51,096 nucleotides of DNA from NCBI GenBank assembly GCA_937876095.1, contig CALFIE010000035.1, forward strand, positions 1-51,096, written 5' to 3'. The position numbers were made by a program, and so were the translations under genes. Below, piece after piece: positions 7,245 to 15,503 of this stretch (the stretch's first letter is position 1; each line of letters starts with the position of its first letter). Below the pieces are notes generated by a model. That model ran no database searches. It was not told the DNA's origin and saw nothing but the letters and a program-made list of their open reading frames with translations. Origin of the DNA: an uncultured Flavobacteriales bacterium. Lineage in GTDB: Bacteria > Bacteroidota > Bacteroidia > Flavobacteriales > Weeksellaceae.

Positions 7245-8447
7245 ATGGAAAATTTCGATGCGGCCAATAATATTCAGGACTTGCAATATTTTGGTGAATT
7301 TGGAGGTGTAAATCCTTCTATTTCTGATAGTTCAACCTACACTTTTCTTTCCGCCAAAACGATGTTCGATACTTTTGAAGGAAATACAGATGGTTGTTAT
7401 CTCTATTCAAGACATTCATCTCCCAGCAATCTATATCTTTCTAAAGCACTCGCACAGCTAGAAGGAACTGAAAATGCAAATGTTACCTCGTCTGGAATGG
7501 GCGCAATAACTTCCACATTGATGCAGATTTGCAAAAGTGGTGACCACATCATTTCAAGCCGAACTATTTACGGTGGAACCTATGCTTTTATGAAGAACTT
7601 TCTACCAAATTATCAAATCGAAACTTCGTTTGTAGATATTACTGATTTACAGAAAGTTGAAAATGCAATTACACCAACTACAAAAATAATTTATTGTGAA
7701 AGTGTCAGCAATCCTTTGCTTGAAGTTGCTGATTTGCAAGAGCTTTCAAAAATTTGTAAAAAGCATAATTTAAAACTGATTGTTGATAATACATTTTCAC
7801 CGCTTTCTATTTCTCCAAAATTTTTGGGTGCAGACATCATCATTCACAGCCTTACAAAATTTATCAATGGAAGTAGTGATGCAGTTGGAGGCGTAATTTG
7901 TGCTTCACAAAATTTTATTGATGATTTAAAAAATGTAAATTCTGGTGCATGTATGTTGCTTGGTCCAACAATGGATAGTTTGCGTGCATCGAGCATTTTG
8001 AAGAACCTAAGAACCTTACACATTCGAATCAAAAAACACAGCGAAAATGCAATGTTTTTGGCAGATAAATTTGAAAAAGATGGTTTAAAGGTGAAATATC
8101 CTGGCTTAAAAAGCCATAAAAATCATCTACTTTATAAACAAATGATGCACGATGATTATGGTTTCGGTGGTTTGATGACATTGGATGTTGAGACATCTGA
8201 AAAAGCAAACGAATTGATGGAACTTATGCAAAAAGAAAACTTGGGATATCTTGCAGTAAGTTTGGGGTTTTACAAAACCTTATTTTCGGCACCGGGAAGT
8301 TCAACTTCATCTGAAATTCCCGAAAAAGAGCAAATTGAGATGGGACTTTCACCTGGTCTTATTCGTTTTTCTATCGGTCTAGATAATGATATCCAAAGAA
8401 CTTATGAAAAAATGAAAAATTGCATGAAAAAATTAAACATACTATAA
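7245..8447 (+). CDS. Cys/Met-metabolism PLP enzyme, methionine gamma-lyase/cystathionine lyase type
   Basis: This 400-residue PLP enzyme belongs to the Cys/Met metabolism family, whose members cleave or form C-S bonds of methionine, cystathionine or homocysteine. PLP-site residues are visible: Y54-x-R56 (YSRHSSPSN), SSGMGAI (82-88), Y109 (RTIYGGT), D181 in DNTF and the Schiff-base lysine K205 in SLTKFINGSSD. The best match is methionine gamma-lyase, but in well-studied gamma-lyases the base after the active-site Tyr motif is a Cys (Cys116 in Pseudomonas), and here that position is Gly111. The family glycine-His-Ser-Asp reads GSSD. The exact reaction is therefore open. The divergent Lrp-type gene favours a catabolic role controlled by amino-acid supply. 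Confidence 0.85.
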   Translation: MENFDAANNIQDLQYFGEFGGVNPSISDSSTYTFLSAKTMFDTFEGNTDGCYLYSRHSSPSNLYLSKALAQLEGTENANVTSSGMGAITSTLMQICKSGDHIISSRTIYGGTYAFMKNFLPNYQIETSFVDITDLQKVENAITPTTKIIYCESVSNPLLEVADLQELSKICKKHNLKLIVDNTFSPLSISPKFLGADIIIHSLTKFINGSSDAVGGVICASQNFIDDLKNVNSGACMLLGPTMDSLRASSILKNLRTLHIRIKKHSENAMFLADKFEKDGLKVKYPGLKSHKNHLLYKQMMHDDYGFGGLMTLDVETSEKANELMELMQKENLGYLAVSLGFYKTLFSAPGSSTSSEIPEKEQIEMGLSPGLIRFSIGLDNDIQRTYEKMKNCMKKLNIL

Positions 8448-8643
8448 TTCATACTGGTTTTCTTTTAAATCCTAACTATATACAAAACAAAAATAATCAT
8501 CACTGACTTATTTCACAACCAAATTCATCTGAAAATTCATTATTTTTTTCAGAAAAACTATTCATTAATTAAAAAAATCTCAGAATAATTATATAGAAAC
8601 CCATATCAATAATCCTTCGTTTTTCTTTTCCGCTGCTTTTGCG

Positions 8644-8651
8644 TAAATTTG
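8644..8651 (+). promoter_or_regulatory. -7 box of the glnS promoter
   Basis: TAAATTTG matches TAnnTTTG, followed by CA, 20 bases before the glnS start codon. The 195 bases upstream of it, back to the end of the preceding gene, are AT-rich with nothing else recognisable. Confidence 0.55.
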
Positions 8652-8671
8652 CAATTCACTAAGCTACGACA

Positions 8672-10348
8672 ATGGAAGAAGAAAAAAAATCCCTCAATTT
8701 TATTGAGCAAATTATAGAAGATGATATCAGTAACGGATTGCCAAAATCCAAACTACGTTTTCGTTTTCCGCCTGAACCGAATGGTTATTTGCATGTTGGT
8801 CATACCAAAGCTATTTGCATCAATTTCGGATTGGGACAAAAATACGGTGCACCTGTAAATCTTCGGTTTGATGATACCAATCCCGAAAAAGAAGAACAAG
8901 AATTTGTAGATGCCATCAAAAAAGATATTGATTGGCTCGGTTTCAAGTACGATCAAGAATTGTATGCGTCAGATTACTTCCATCAGTTATATGATTGGGC
9001 TGTGAAAATGATTAAAGAAGGTAAAGCTTATGTAGATGAACAACCATCTGAAATTATCACTGAACAACGCAAAAATCCAACCGAAAATGGTGTAGAATCG
9101 CCCTACAGAAATCGCCCAATTGAAGAAAGTATTGCACTTTTTGAAAAAATGAAAAACGGCGAGTTTGAGGAAGGTGCGATGTCACTTCGTGCAAAAATTG
9201 ATATGACTTCACCCAATATGAATATGCGTGATCCTGTGATGTACCGAATTCTGAAAAGACCACACCACAGAACAAGCGAAGATTGGAAAATCTACCCTAT
9301 GTATGATTGGGCTCATGGTGAATCTGATTATTTGGAGCAAATTACGCATTCTTTGTGCTCATTAGAATTTGAAAATCACCGACCTCTTTACAATTGGTAT
9401 TTAGAGCAAGTGTATGATGATACCAAAATAGCCCCAAAACAACGGGAATTTGCGAGAATGAACGTTAGTTACATGGTCACTTCTAAAAGAAAATTGCAAA
9501 GATTGGTTGCAGAAGGTATTGTAACAGGTTGGGACGATCCCAGAATGCCAACAATTTCCGGGATGCGGAGATTGGGTTACACACCAGCTTCTATCAGAAA
9601 TTTTATAGAAAAAGTAGGTGTAGCAAAACGTGAAAACCTCATAGATATCAAATTACTGGAATTCTGTGTGAGAGAAGACCTCAACAAAGTGGCTACCAGA
9701 ATGATGGCAGTAGTGAATCCAGTGAAATTGGTCATCGAAAATTATCCTGAAAACCAAGAAGAATGGTTAGAAACCGAAAATAATCCCGAAGATGAAAATG
9801 CAGGTACCAGAAAAGTACCTTTCTCTAGAGAATTGTACATAGAGAGAGAAGATTTTATGGAAGAAGCTCCTAAAAAATTCTTCAGACTTTCTCTTGGGAA
9901 CGAAGTTCGCTTGAAATCGGCATACATCATTAAAGCAAACAGAGTTGAGAAAGATGAAAACGGAGAAATCACCACTATTTTTGCAACCTATGATGATGAT
10001 TCAAAATCTGGAAGCGGATCAGAAGCGAGCCAAAGAAAAGTGAAAGGAACGTTGCATTGGGTTTCTGCAAAACATGCGTTACCAATAGAAATTAGAATTT
10101 ATGATCGTCTTTTTACAAATGAACAACCAGACGCAGAAAAAGAAGTTGATTTTATGGAATTTGTGAACAGAGATGCACTGCAAATTTCTACTGGTTTTGC
10201 GGAGCCAGAATTAGCGAATGTAGAAATCGGACAAGCTCTTCAATTTCAAAGAATTGGCTATTTTACTAAAGACCAAGATTCTAACAAAGATACATTAGTT
10301 TTCAACCGAACAGTTACGCTGAAAGACAGCTTCAAACTTGCGGAATAA
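8672..10348 (+). CDS. glnS: Glutaminyl-tRNA synthetase
   Basis: This class Ic synthetase charges tRNA-Gln with glutamine in the cytosol. At 558 residues it has normal length. The HIGH motif is H41-V-G-H in PPEPNGYLHVGHTKAI, and the KMSKS-like motif is VTSKRKL at 269-275, as in other GlnRS. LRFDDTNPEKEE, DYFHQLYDWAVKMI and HRTSEDWKIYPMYDWAHGESDYLE are strongly GlnRS-specific, which excludes GluRS. The C-terminal anticodon-binding beta-barrels are present (KGTLHWVSAKHALPIEIRIYDRLF). The presence of glnS implies that Gln-tRNA is made directly. Confidence 0.98.
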   Translation: MEEEKKSLNFIEQIIEDDISNGLPKSKLRFRFPPEPNGYLHVGHTKAICINFGLGQKYGAPVNLRFDDTNPEKEEQEFVDAIKKDIDWLGFKYDQELYASDYFHQLYDWAVKMIKEGKAYVDEQPSEIITEQRKNPTENGVESPYRNRPIEESIALFEKMKNGEFEEGAMSLRAKIDMTSPNMNMRDPVMYRILKRPHHRTSEDWKIYPMYDWAHGESDYLEQITHSLCSLEFENHRPLYNWYLEQVYDDTKIAPKQREFARMNVSYMVTSKRKLQRLVAEGIVTGWDDPRMPTISGMRRLGYTPASIRNFIEKVGVAKRENLIDIKLLEFCVREDLNKVATRMMAVVNPVKLVIENYPENQEEWLETENNPEDENAGTRKVPFSRELYIEREDFMEEAPKKFFRLSLGNEVRLKSAYIIKANRVEKDENGEITTIFATYDDDSKSGSGSEASQRKVKGTLHWVSAKHALPIEIRIYDRLFTNEQPDAEKEVDFMEFVNRDALQISTGFAEPELANVEIGQALQFQRIGYFTKDQDSNKDTLVFNRTVTLKDSFKLAE

Positions 10349-10367
10349 TTTTTTTCAATGAATTATT

Positions 10368-10393
10368 TTTTCATTAATGATCATTAATGAAAA
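10368..10393. repeat. 26-bp perfect palindrome after glnS
   Basis: TTTTCATTAATGA is followed directly by its own reverse complement TCATTAATGAAAA, without a spacer. It lies 20 bases after the glnS stop, just before a conventional terminator. Both halves also contain the tandem unit TCATTAATGA. The function is unknown: a protein-binding dyad or an auxiliary hairpin are possible. Confidence 0.6.
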
Positions 10394-10400
10394 CAAAAAA

Positions 10401-10426
10401 AGCATCTGTAAACAGATGCTTTTTTT
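10401..10426. terminator. Bidirectional terminator between glnS and the M1 peptidase gene
   Basis: AGCATCTGT and ACAGATGCT form a perfect stem around AA. It has a T run after it on the plus strand and an A run before it, which gives a T run on the minus strand. It can serve both convergent genes. Confidence 0.9.
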
Positions 10427-10449
10427 ATAAATTAAGTTAAGTGTTTCTA

Positions 10450-12948
10450 TTATTTATAAGATTCTATGCACTTGTTTAGTAAATCTACTTGTTGATTAAT
10501 TGTTGCACTGTTTGGATTTGCTTTTAGTACTGCCATTTTTCTGGTCAAACCATCTTTCAGCATATTTACAATCATCATTTTCACTTGTGGATTGTTGCCA
10601 ATTTGTGATTTAGCCATTCCCAAAATTTTGGTTACGCTTTGGGTAGCTTTTACATTATCAGAATCCATAATCCAATTAAATCCTTCTTCTGCAATAGCAC
10701 CATTTTTTGGATCTTGAAATTTCAAGAACGGGTAAAATGCTACAATTTGTCCTATATAAGGCATTTGCGAAGTGATTTTATTTTTTACAATCGTAGGATA
10801 CAATTGGGTAATAAGTTCATCTGATGCATTGCTCAAATCAATTTTATCTGCTAAAGCAGTCACTTTTTCTGGTGCAACAATCGCAATTGCAGCAAAAGAA
10901 CTACCTTTTATCGCATTAGAAACTGCAGAAATTCCTTTTTCGAAAAGTGGAAGATATTTATTGTTTTTAGTTTTTGCCAATGCTGAAATTGCGGCACTTT
11001 GCACCAAAGTTTTTGGATCGTTACTTGCTATTTTTTCGACGTCAGAAAGAGCCAATTTTGCCTGATCTGCATTGGATAAATCTAAATCTTTCAGTGCTTT
11101 TATTCTTAATCTAAAAAACGGATCTTTCAACGCCGCAATTACTATTTTGAGTGTTTCAGGATTTTTACCAAGATTTGCTTCAGCATCTTTTAGTGCTAAA
11201 AATCTGCTATTAAAGTCTTTGGCATTTTGGTATTGGAAAAGGTATTGTTCTGGTGTTTTGTCATCAGTAATGTCTGCCAAAATCACACCATCTGGATTTA
11301 CATTTACCAATTCTGGTTGTTGTGTATAATCAAATGTGAAATCATTTTTGGCTTTTGCATCCACCCAAACTTGGTGTCTTTTTGCTTTTCCTTTCTCGTA
11401 AACATCAATTGCTAAAGGAAATTGAAACAAATCTGATTGCGTTTGTATTACAGAAACCGTAACTTGTTTTTTCACAGGTTCAAAAGCATATTTGATGGTT
11501 AATTTCGGGTTTCCGCTACCATAATACCACTGATTGAAAAACCAGTTCAGATCTTTTCCCGAAACTTTCTCTAGAGAAAGTCTTAGTTGTTGTGCTTCCC
11601 CAGTTTTGTATTCGTTGGTTTTCAGATAATCGTTTATTCCTGCAAAAAATGCATCGTCACCCAAATAATTTCTTAGCATATGCAGAATTGCGCCACCTTT
11701 GTTGTAGGTAACTCCATCAAACATATCTTCTCTGGAATCATAATTAAAACGAACCAAATTTTTTGAAAAATTATTTGGCACCATTTTGTAGGTTTCCAAA
11801 GATTTTTTAAGGTGATAATCTGCAGCATCTTTCCCGTATTTATACTCATTCCACAAATATTCTGAATAATCTGCAAAAGACTCATTCACAGTAAGATTGC
11901 TCCAACTTTCAGCAGTCACCAAATCACCAAACCACTGGTGAAATAATTCGTGTGCAACTACATCTTCCCATTTGTTTTCGTCTACCAAATCACCGGTTTT
12001 TTGATTCGCAGATTCACCGTGAAGTGTAGAAGTGGTATTTTCCATAGCGCCAGAAACGTAGTCTCTACCAACAATTTGAGCATATTTTACCCAAGGAAAA
12101 TCATAATTCAGTTTTTTGCTAAAAAACTCCATCATTTCTGGTGTATTTCCAAAAATTTGTTTTGCATAAGGTTCATATTCTTTTTCTACGTAGTAATCTA
12201 CTGGTATGTTTCTCCATTTGTCTTTTACCACCGCATATTCACCAACTCCCATAAAAAACAGGTAGGTAGAATGTCTCTTATCCATCATCCAATGATCAGT
12301 TCTTTGTCCGTTTCCTGCAGATTTTTGGTCTTGCAAAACTCCGTTTGAAAGGGTTACATATTTTTCAGGAACGGTGATATAAATTTCTTCGGTAGATTTT
12401 TGGTTGGGTTTATCTATAGTCGGAAACCAACAAGACGAAGATTCGGTTTCACCTTGAGTCCAGATTTGAGTTGGTTTTTCGGGATCTTTACCTTGTGCAT
12501 TGATGAAATAAAGACCTTTTGCATCACTAATTGCAGCAGAACCTTTCTGTTTCACTTCATTTGGTCGTGCTACATATTTTATGTAAACGGTGTAATCTTC
12601 GTTTTTAGTGTAGGTTTTTCCTAAATTTATTTTTAAAATATCATCTTTGTAATCAAATTTCAAAGGTGATTTTGCACCATTTTTATCTAAAGAAACCTCA
12701 CTGATGAGCATTCCTTTTGCATTAAGAACTAAGGAATCCGAAGGATAAAAAAACGGAGATGCAGTTAACCATTCTTCCCCATTCATTTCTTCTTTTTGGA
12801 AATCGAAATTCACCTTGAGTTTGGTGTGTTTCAGTTCGGTAGTTTTAGTGTGTGTTGCTCTGTAAACACCTTCTCTACCTGAAGTTTCGGTTTGAGAATG
12901 CATCAAGTTTATGGTAACTAAACTTATGATTAAAAGAATTTTTTTCAT
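10450..12948 (-). CDS. Secreted M1-family aminopeptidase
   Basis: This 832-residue zinc aminopeptidase is probably periplasmic or surface-exposed: residues 1-18 form a signal peptide. The M1 motifs are complete: the exopeptidase motif G300-A-M-E-N304, the zinc site H333-E-L-F-H337 and the third ligand E356 in NESFADY. The N-terminal domain (about 25-240) is the M1 beta-saddle. The C-terminal part from about 570 is alpha-helical with HEAT-like repeats (ALKDLDLSNADQAKLAL, SALAKTKN). It should remove N-terminal residues from peptides taken up as nutrients. A 75-codon gene ends 8 bases before its start, so the two may be cotranscribed. Confidence 0.93.
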   Translation of the reverse strand: MKKILLIISLVTINLMHSQTETSGREGVYRATHTKTTELKHTKLKVNFDFQKEEMNGEEWLTASPFFYPSDSLVLNAKGMLISEVSLDKNGAKSPLKFDYKDDILKINLGKTYTKNEDYTVYIKYVARPNEVKQKGSAAISDAKGLYFINAQGKDPEKPTQIWTQGETESSSCWFPTIDKPNQKSTEEIYITVPEKYVTLSNGVLQDQKSAGNGQRTDHWMMDKRHSTYLFFMGVGEYAVVKDKWRNIPVDYYVEKEYEPYAKQIFGNTPEMMEFFSKKLNYDFPWVKYAQIVGRDYVSGAMENTTSTLHGESANQKTGDLVDENKWEDVVAHELFHQWFGDLVTAESWSNLTVNESFADYSEYLWNEYKYGKDAADYHLKKSLETYKMVPNNFSKNLVRFNYDSREDMFDGVTYNKGGAILHMLRNYLGDDAFFAGINDYLKTNEYKTGEAQQLRLSLEKVSGKDLNWFFNQWYYGSGNPKLTIKYAFEPVKKQVTVSVIQTQSDLFQFPLAIDVYEKGKAKRHQVWVDAKAKNDFTFDYTQQPELVNVNPDGVILADITDDKTPEQYLFQYQNAKDFNSRFLALKDAEANLGKNPETLKIVIAALKDPFFRLRIKALKDLDLSNADQAKLALSDVEKIASNDPKTLVQSAAISALAKTKNNKYLPLFEKGISAVSNAIKGSSFAAIAIVAPEKVTALADKIDLSNASDELITQLYPTIVKNKITSQMPYIGQIVAFYPFLKFQDPKNGAIAEEGFNWIMDSDNVKATQSVTKILGMAKSQIGNNPQVKMMIVNMLKDGLTRKMAVLKANPNSATINQQVDLLNKCIESYK

Positions 12949-12956
12949 ATAAAAAT

Positions 12957-13184
12957 TTAAGGTTTTTTATTCGTTAAAAAAGTATCAAAAATATCATTGA
13001 CCAAGGTTTCGTAATCGCCTTTTTTCAGTTGTTCTTTGGTTTTAGAAAAGGCTTTTTTCAACTCGCTTTCACCAAGAGAATCATCTGCAATTTCTACTGA
13101 TTTCACGCCTTTTATCATCAAAAGTAAATCGATTATTTTCTCTGAATTGGCATTTTCTTCGATATTAATTTTAAGATATTTCAT
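12957..13184 (-). CDS. Small conserved-looking protein of unknown function
   Basis: This 75-residue soluble protein has no recognised domain. It has a beta-alpha start (MKYLKINIEENANSEKIIDLLLMIKGVKSVEIADD) and a charged helical C-terminus (GESELKKAFSKTKEQLKKGDYETLVNDIF). The architecture resembles small regulatory or antitoxin-like proteins, but no toxin gene is adjacent: the next gene, 8 bases downstream, is the M1 aminopeptidase. It starts with ATG at 13184. Coding is supported by normal residue composition and by its tight spacing to the next gene. Confidence 0.6.
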   Translation of the reverse strand: MKYLKINIEENANSEKIIDLLLMIKGVKSVEIADDSLGESELKKAFSKTKEQLKKGDYETLVNDIFDTFLTNKKP

Positions 13185-13256
13185 ACTAATAAGTATTGTA
13201 AAATGGAGAAATGTTACAACAATATTCTAATTTCAACGCGAAAATTTTTTAGTCAT

Positions 13257-13303
13257 TAACTTTGACATAGATTTCTTTGCTTCGCAAAAACTTTGTCAAA
13301 GCA
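13257..13303. repeat. CTTTGACA palindromic repeat, copy A
   Basis: The unit reads AACTTTGACATAGATTTC, then TTTGCTTCGCAAAA, then ACTTTGTCAAAG. The outer arms are inverted (CTTTGACAtAG with CTTTGTCAAAG, one mismatch) around an inner hairpin TTTGCTTCGCAAA. The same inner sequence is found in copy D (31401-31447). Confidence 0.75.
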
Positions 13304-13404
13304 CTTACGATACAACTAACTCATTATTAGATGACTATGAAACAGAATTATCAAAAACAGAATTGATTTCCGAATCAGGAGTTAAAAGTAGTGCCTATTT
13401 TTAA
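13304..13404 (+). pseudogene. Possible C-terminal gene remnant
   Basis: From the edge of repeat copy A to the stop at 13402-13404 one frame stays open and has a protein-like composition, ending TELISESGVKSSAYF. There is no start codon and the frame runs back into the palindrome, so any gene here has lost its 5' part. I do not recognise the family. It may be chance; the evidence is composition only. Confidence 0.25.
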
Positions 13405-13406
13405 TT

Positions 13407-14021
13407 TCAATCGTGATAAACATCTTCATACTTCACTCCTGCTTCTATACGTACTTGCAACCAATTTTCTTGGGGAACAATCGGGCAATTGTAATCATTT
13501 GCATTATAAGCGCAATAAGGTTGATACGATTTGTTGAAGTCTAAAATAATTTTGTTTGTTTTCGGGATTTTCAAATCCAAGTATTTTCCGCCTCCATAAG
13601 TTTCTTTTCCGTTGGTTGAATCACGAAAAGGAAGAAAAAGATAGTCTTTGTATTCTTCTTTTTTCATTAATGATAAACTCTGATACAGTGTTAAAGTATA
13701 CGATTTTCCATCTAATGTAAAACTAACTTTCCCGTATTCTTGATAGGTTTTTGATTTACCTGAAGAAGTTGGCAATTCAAAAGGTTTTGCACCTTCAGTT
13801 TTGGTGAAAATGGCATTTACACGGTATTTCAGATTAATCGGGAAAAACGGATGTTCTTTAAAATTTTTGAAATTTTCTCCTCGCAATGGAGTTTCTTCTG
13901 CATCTCGATATTCTGCATTGAGTTCTTTCTGAAACTTTTCAATTTCAGCAATCTGCAGTTTTTTGGATTGTGAAAACCCAAAAATGGAAACGACTAAAAA
14001 TAAAAAAGTGAAAATTTTCAT
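13407..14021 (-). CDS. DUF1684-family exported protein
   Basis: This 204-residue protein carries a signal peptide (MKIFTFLFLVVSIFGFSQS) followed by a DUF1684 domain. Typical blocks are FPINLKYRVNAIF, GKVSFTLDGKSYTLTLYQS, YLFLPFRDSTNGKETYGGGKYLDL and DFNKSYQPYCAYNANDYNCPIVPQENWL, the last being the best family marker. The biochemical function of DUF1684 is not known to me. The protein should act in the periplasm. Repeat copy B lies between this gene and thyA upstream. Confidence 0.88.
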   Translation of the reverse strand: MKIFTFLFLVVSIFGFSQSKKLQIAEIEKFQKELNAEYRDAEETPLRGENFKNFKEHPFFPINLKYRVNAIFTKTEGAKPFELPTSSGKSKTYQEYGKVSFTLDGKSYTLTLYQSLSLMKKEEYKDYLFLPFRDSTNGKETYGGGKYLDLKIPKTNKIILDFNKSYQPYCAYNANDYNCPIVPQENWLQVRIEAGVKYEDVYHD

Positions 14022-14092
14022 TTTTTTAAAAAAAATTGAACTTAAGAAAAGTTAATTGAACTGGTTTCTAAAAAACAAATAAACATTTTTAA

Positions 14093-14140
14093 CTTTGACA
14101 AAGATAATTTTCTACGAAAATTGAACTTTGTCAAAGTATT
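14093..14140. repeat. CTTTGACA palindromic repeat, copy B
   Basis: ACTTTGACAAAG and ACTTTGTCAAAGT are inverted around the inner hairpin AATTTTCTACGAAAATT. It is the reverse complement of copy C (31311-31358). The similarity continues on the far side into TTAAAAATGTTTATTTG / TTTCTAA, so the full element is about 80 bp. It abuts the thyA stop. Confidence 0.75.
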
Positions 14141-14934
14141 TATACAGCAACTGGTGCTTTAATTGCTGGTTCTGGATCGTAATTTTCTAAAGTGAAATCA
14201 GAAAAATCAAAATCAAAAATATTGTTGATTTCAGGATTGAGTTTCATAGTAGGCAATTGTTTTGGCTTTCTCGAAAGTTGCAAATTAACCTGCTCAAAAT
14301 GGTTTTGGTATATATGTACATCGCCAAAAGTATGCACATAATCGCCGACTTCTAAACCGCAAACTTGCGCAACCATCATACAAAGCAAGGCATAACTCGC
14401 AATATTGAAGGGAACTCCCAAAAATACATCGGCACTTCTTTGGTACAATTGCAGCGACAATTTTCCATCGGCAACATAAAACTGAAACATGGCGTGACAC
14501 GGAGCAAGAGCCATATTCGGAATTTCGGCGACATTCCACGCAGAAACTATCAATCTTCTGGAATCTGGATTTTTCTTGATTTGCTCAATTACTTCAGATA
14601 TTTGGTCAACAATTTTACCATCTTTTCCTTCCCAACTTCGCCATTGCGCTCCATAAACCGGACCGAGATTTCCATTTTCATCTGCCCATTCGTTCCAAAT
14701 TTTTACGCTGTTATCAGTTAGATATTTGATATTGGTATCGCCTTTCAAAAACCACAACAATTCATAAATAATGGATTTCAGATGCACTTTTTTGGTCGTA
14801 ACCAAAGGGAAACCTTTTGACAAATCGTAACGTAATTGATAACCAAAAACACTGCGTGTTCCAGTTCCTGTTCTGTCAGATTTATCGGTTCCTTTGTCGA
14901 GAATATGTTGTAGAAGGTCTAAATAGTTTTGCAT
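14140..14934 (-). CDS. thyA: Thymidylate synthase
   Basis: ThyA methylates dUMP to dTMP with methylene-tetrahydrofolate, in the cytosol. The 264-residue length is the standard one. The catalytic Cys is C146 in ALAPCHAMFQFYV, the same number as in E. coli. R21 of DRTGTGT and R126-R127 in PDSRRLIVSAWN bind the phosphate. N-terminal MQNYLDLLQHILDKG supports the ATG at 14934. The folate-recycling partner folA is not in the window. Confidence 0.98.
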   Translation of the reverse strand: MQNYLDLLQHILDKGTDKSDRTGTGTRSVFGYQLRYDLSKGFPLVTTKKVHLKSIIYELLWFLKGDTNIKYLTDNSVKIWNEWADENGNLGPVYGAQWRSWEGKDGKIVDQISEVIEQIKKNPDSRRLIVSAWNVAEIPNMALAPCHAMFQFYVADGKLSLQLYQRSADVFLGVPFNIASYALLCMMVAQVCGLEVGDYVHTFGDVHIYQNHFEQVNLQLSRKPKQLPTMKLNPEINNIFDFDFSDFTLENYDPEPAIKAPVAV

Positions 14935-14996
14935 CGTAAAAATTTGAAATTTGAGGTTTGAAATTTGAAATTATTATTCACAAATTAAAGAAAATT

Positions 14997-15437
14997 TCAC
15001 CAAATATTTTTGATGCGTTGTGTTAAGTTATTCACAATGAATGTATCTCCTGATTTTTTGCCTTGCATTGCTTTTGCAATAGGTGATTCATTAGAAATAA
15101 TGTAGATTTTTTTATCCTCAAATCGTATTTCACCTAAAGAAATGGAAATGTAAAACAGTCCGTTTTCGGTTTCTACCAAACTTCCCAAACCTATCTTTTT
15201 ATGAGGATTGGCCGGAATATTCTTTAAAATTTGTTGCGATTTTAGTTGCTCAATCAGTTGAACTTGTAGATTATTGATTTCCTGTTGAAGCATTTCGCGA
15301 GAAGTCTCGTATTTGTCGCCCATCGAACTTTTAGTATCGTTATTAGAAGCGCGAGTTTCAGCAATAAGAGATTCTAATTTCTGAATTTTTTCGGAAATTT
15401 TTTGTTGAACAAAAGATAAAAGTAATGTCTTATTCAC
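14997..15437 (-). CDS. Small GreA/GreB-like protein (often misnamed 3-oxoacyl-ACP synthase)
   Basis: The 146-residue protein has an N-terminal coiled coil (about 5-72, KISEKIQKLESLIAETRASN to EINNLQVQLIEQL) and a C-terminal FKBP-like domain with the GreA/GreB signature SPIAKAMQGKKSGDTF (118-133). That architecture is that of a transcript-cleavage factor, which enters the RNA polymerase secondary channel. Bacteroidota homologues of this length are, from memory, often labelled 3-oxoacyl-ACP synthase, which the sequence does not support. The hairpin tip here (DTKSSMGDKYETSRE) has acidic residues but no canonical Gre tip, so cleavage activity is uncertain. The start is GTG at 15437, because the next in-frame ATG (residue 39) would cut the coiled coil. 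Confidence 0.75.
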   Translation of the reverse strand: MNKTLLLSFVQQKISEKIQKLESLIAETRASNNDTKSSMGDKYETSREMLQQEINNLQVQLIEQLKSQQILKNIPANPHKKIGLGSLVETENGLFYISISLGEIRFEDKKIYIISNESPIAKAMQGKKSGDTFIVNNLTQRIKNIW

Positions 15438-15460
15438 TGAAAAATAGATGGTGATTACTA

Positions 15461-15489
15461 CCCTTTCTGCGTTTGAAACGCAGAAAGGG
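15461..15489. repeat. REP-like palindrome left of the RAYT gene
   Basis: CCCTTTCTGCGTTT (15461-15474) and AAACGCAGAAAGGG (15476-15489) are perfect reverse complements around one G. It is GC-richer than its surroundings. A second copy lies on the other side of the transposase gene, at 16148-16176. Confidence 0.9.
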
Positions 15490-15503
15490 TTTGTTGATAA
15501 AAT

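Noticed and set aside
12957..13184. Toxin-antitoxin pair
   Set aside because: The small protein resembles an antitoxin in size only; no toxin gene is adjacent.
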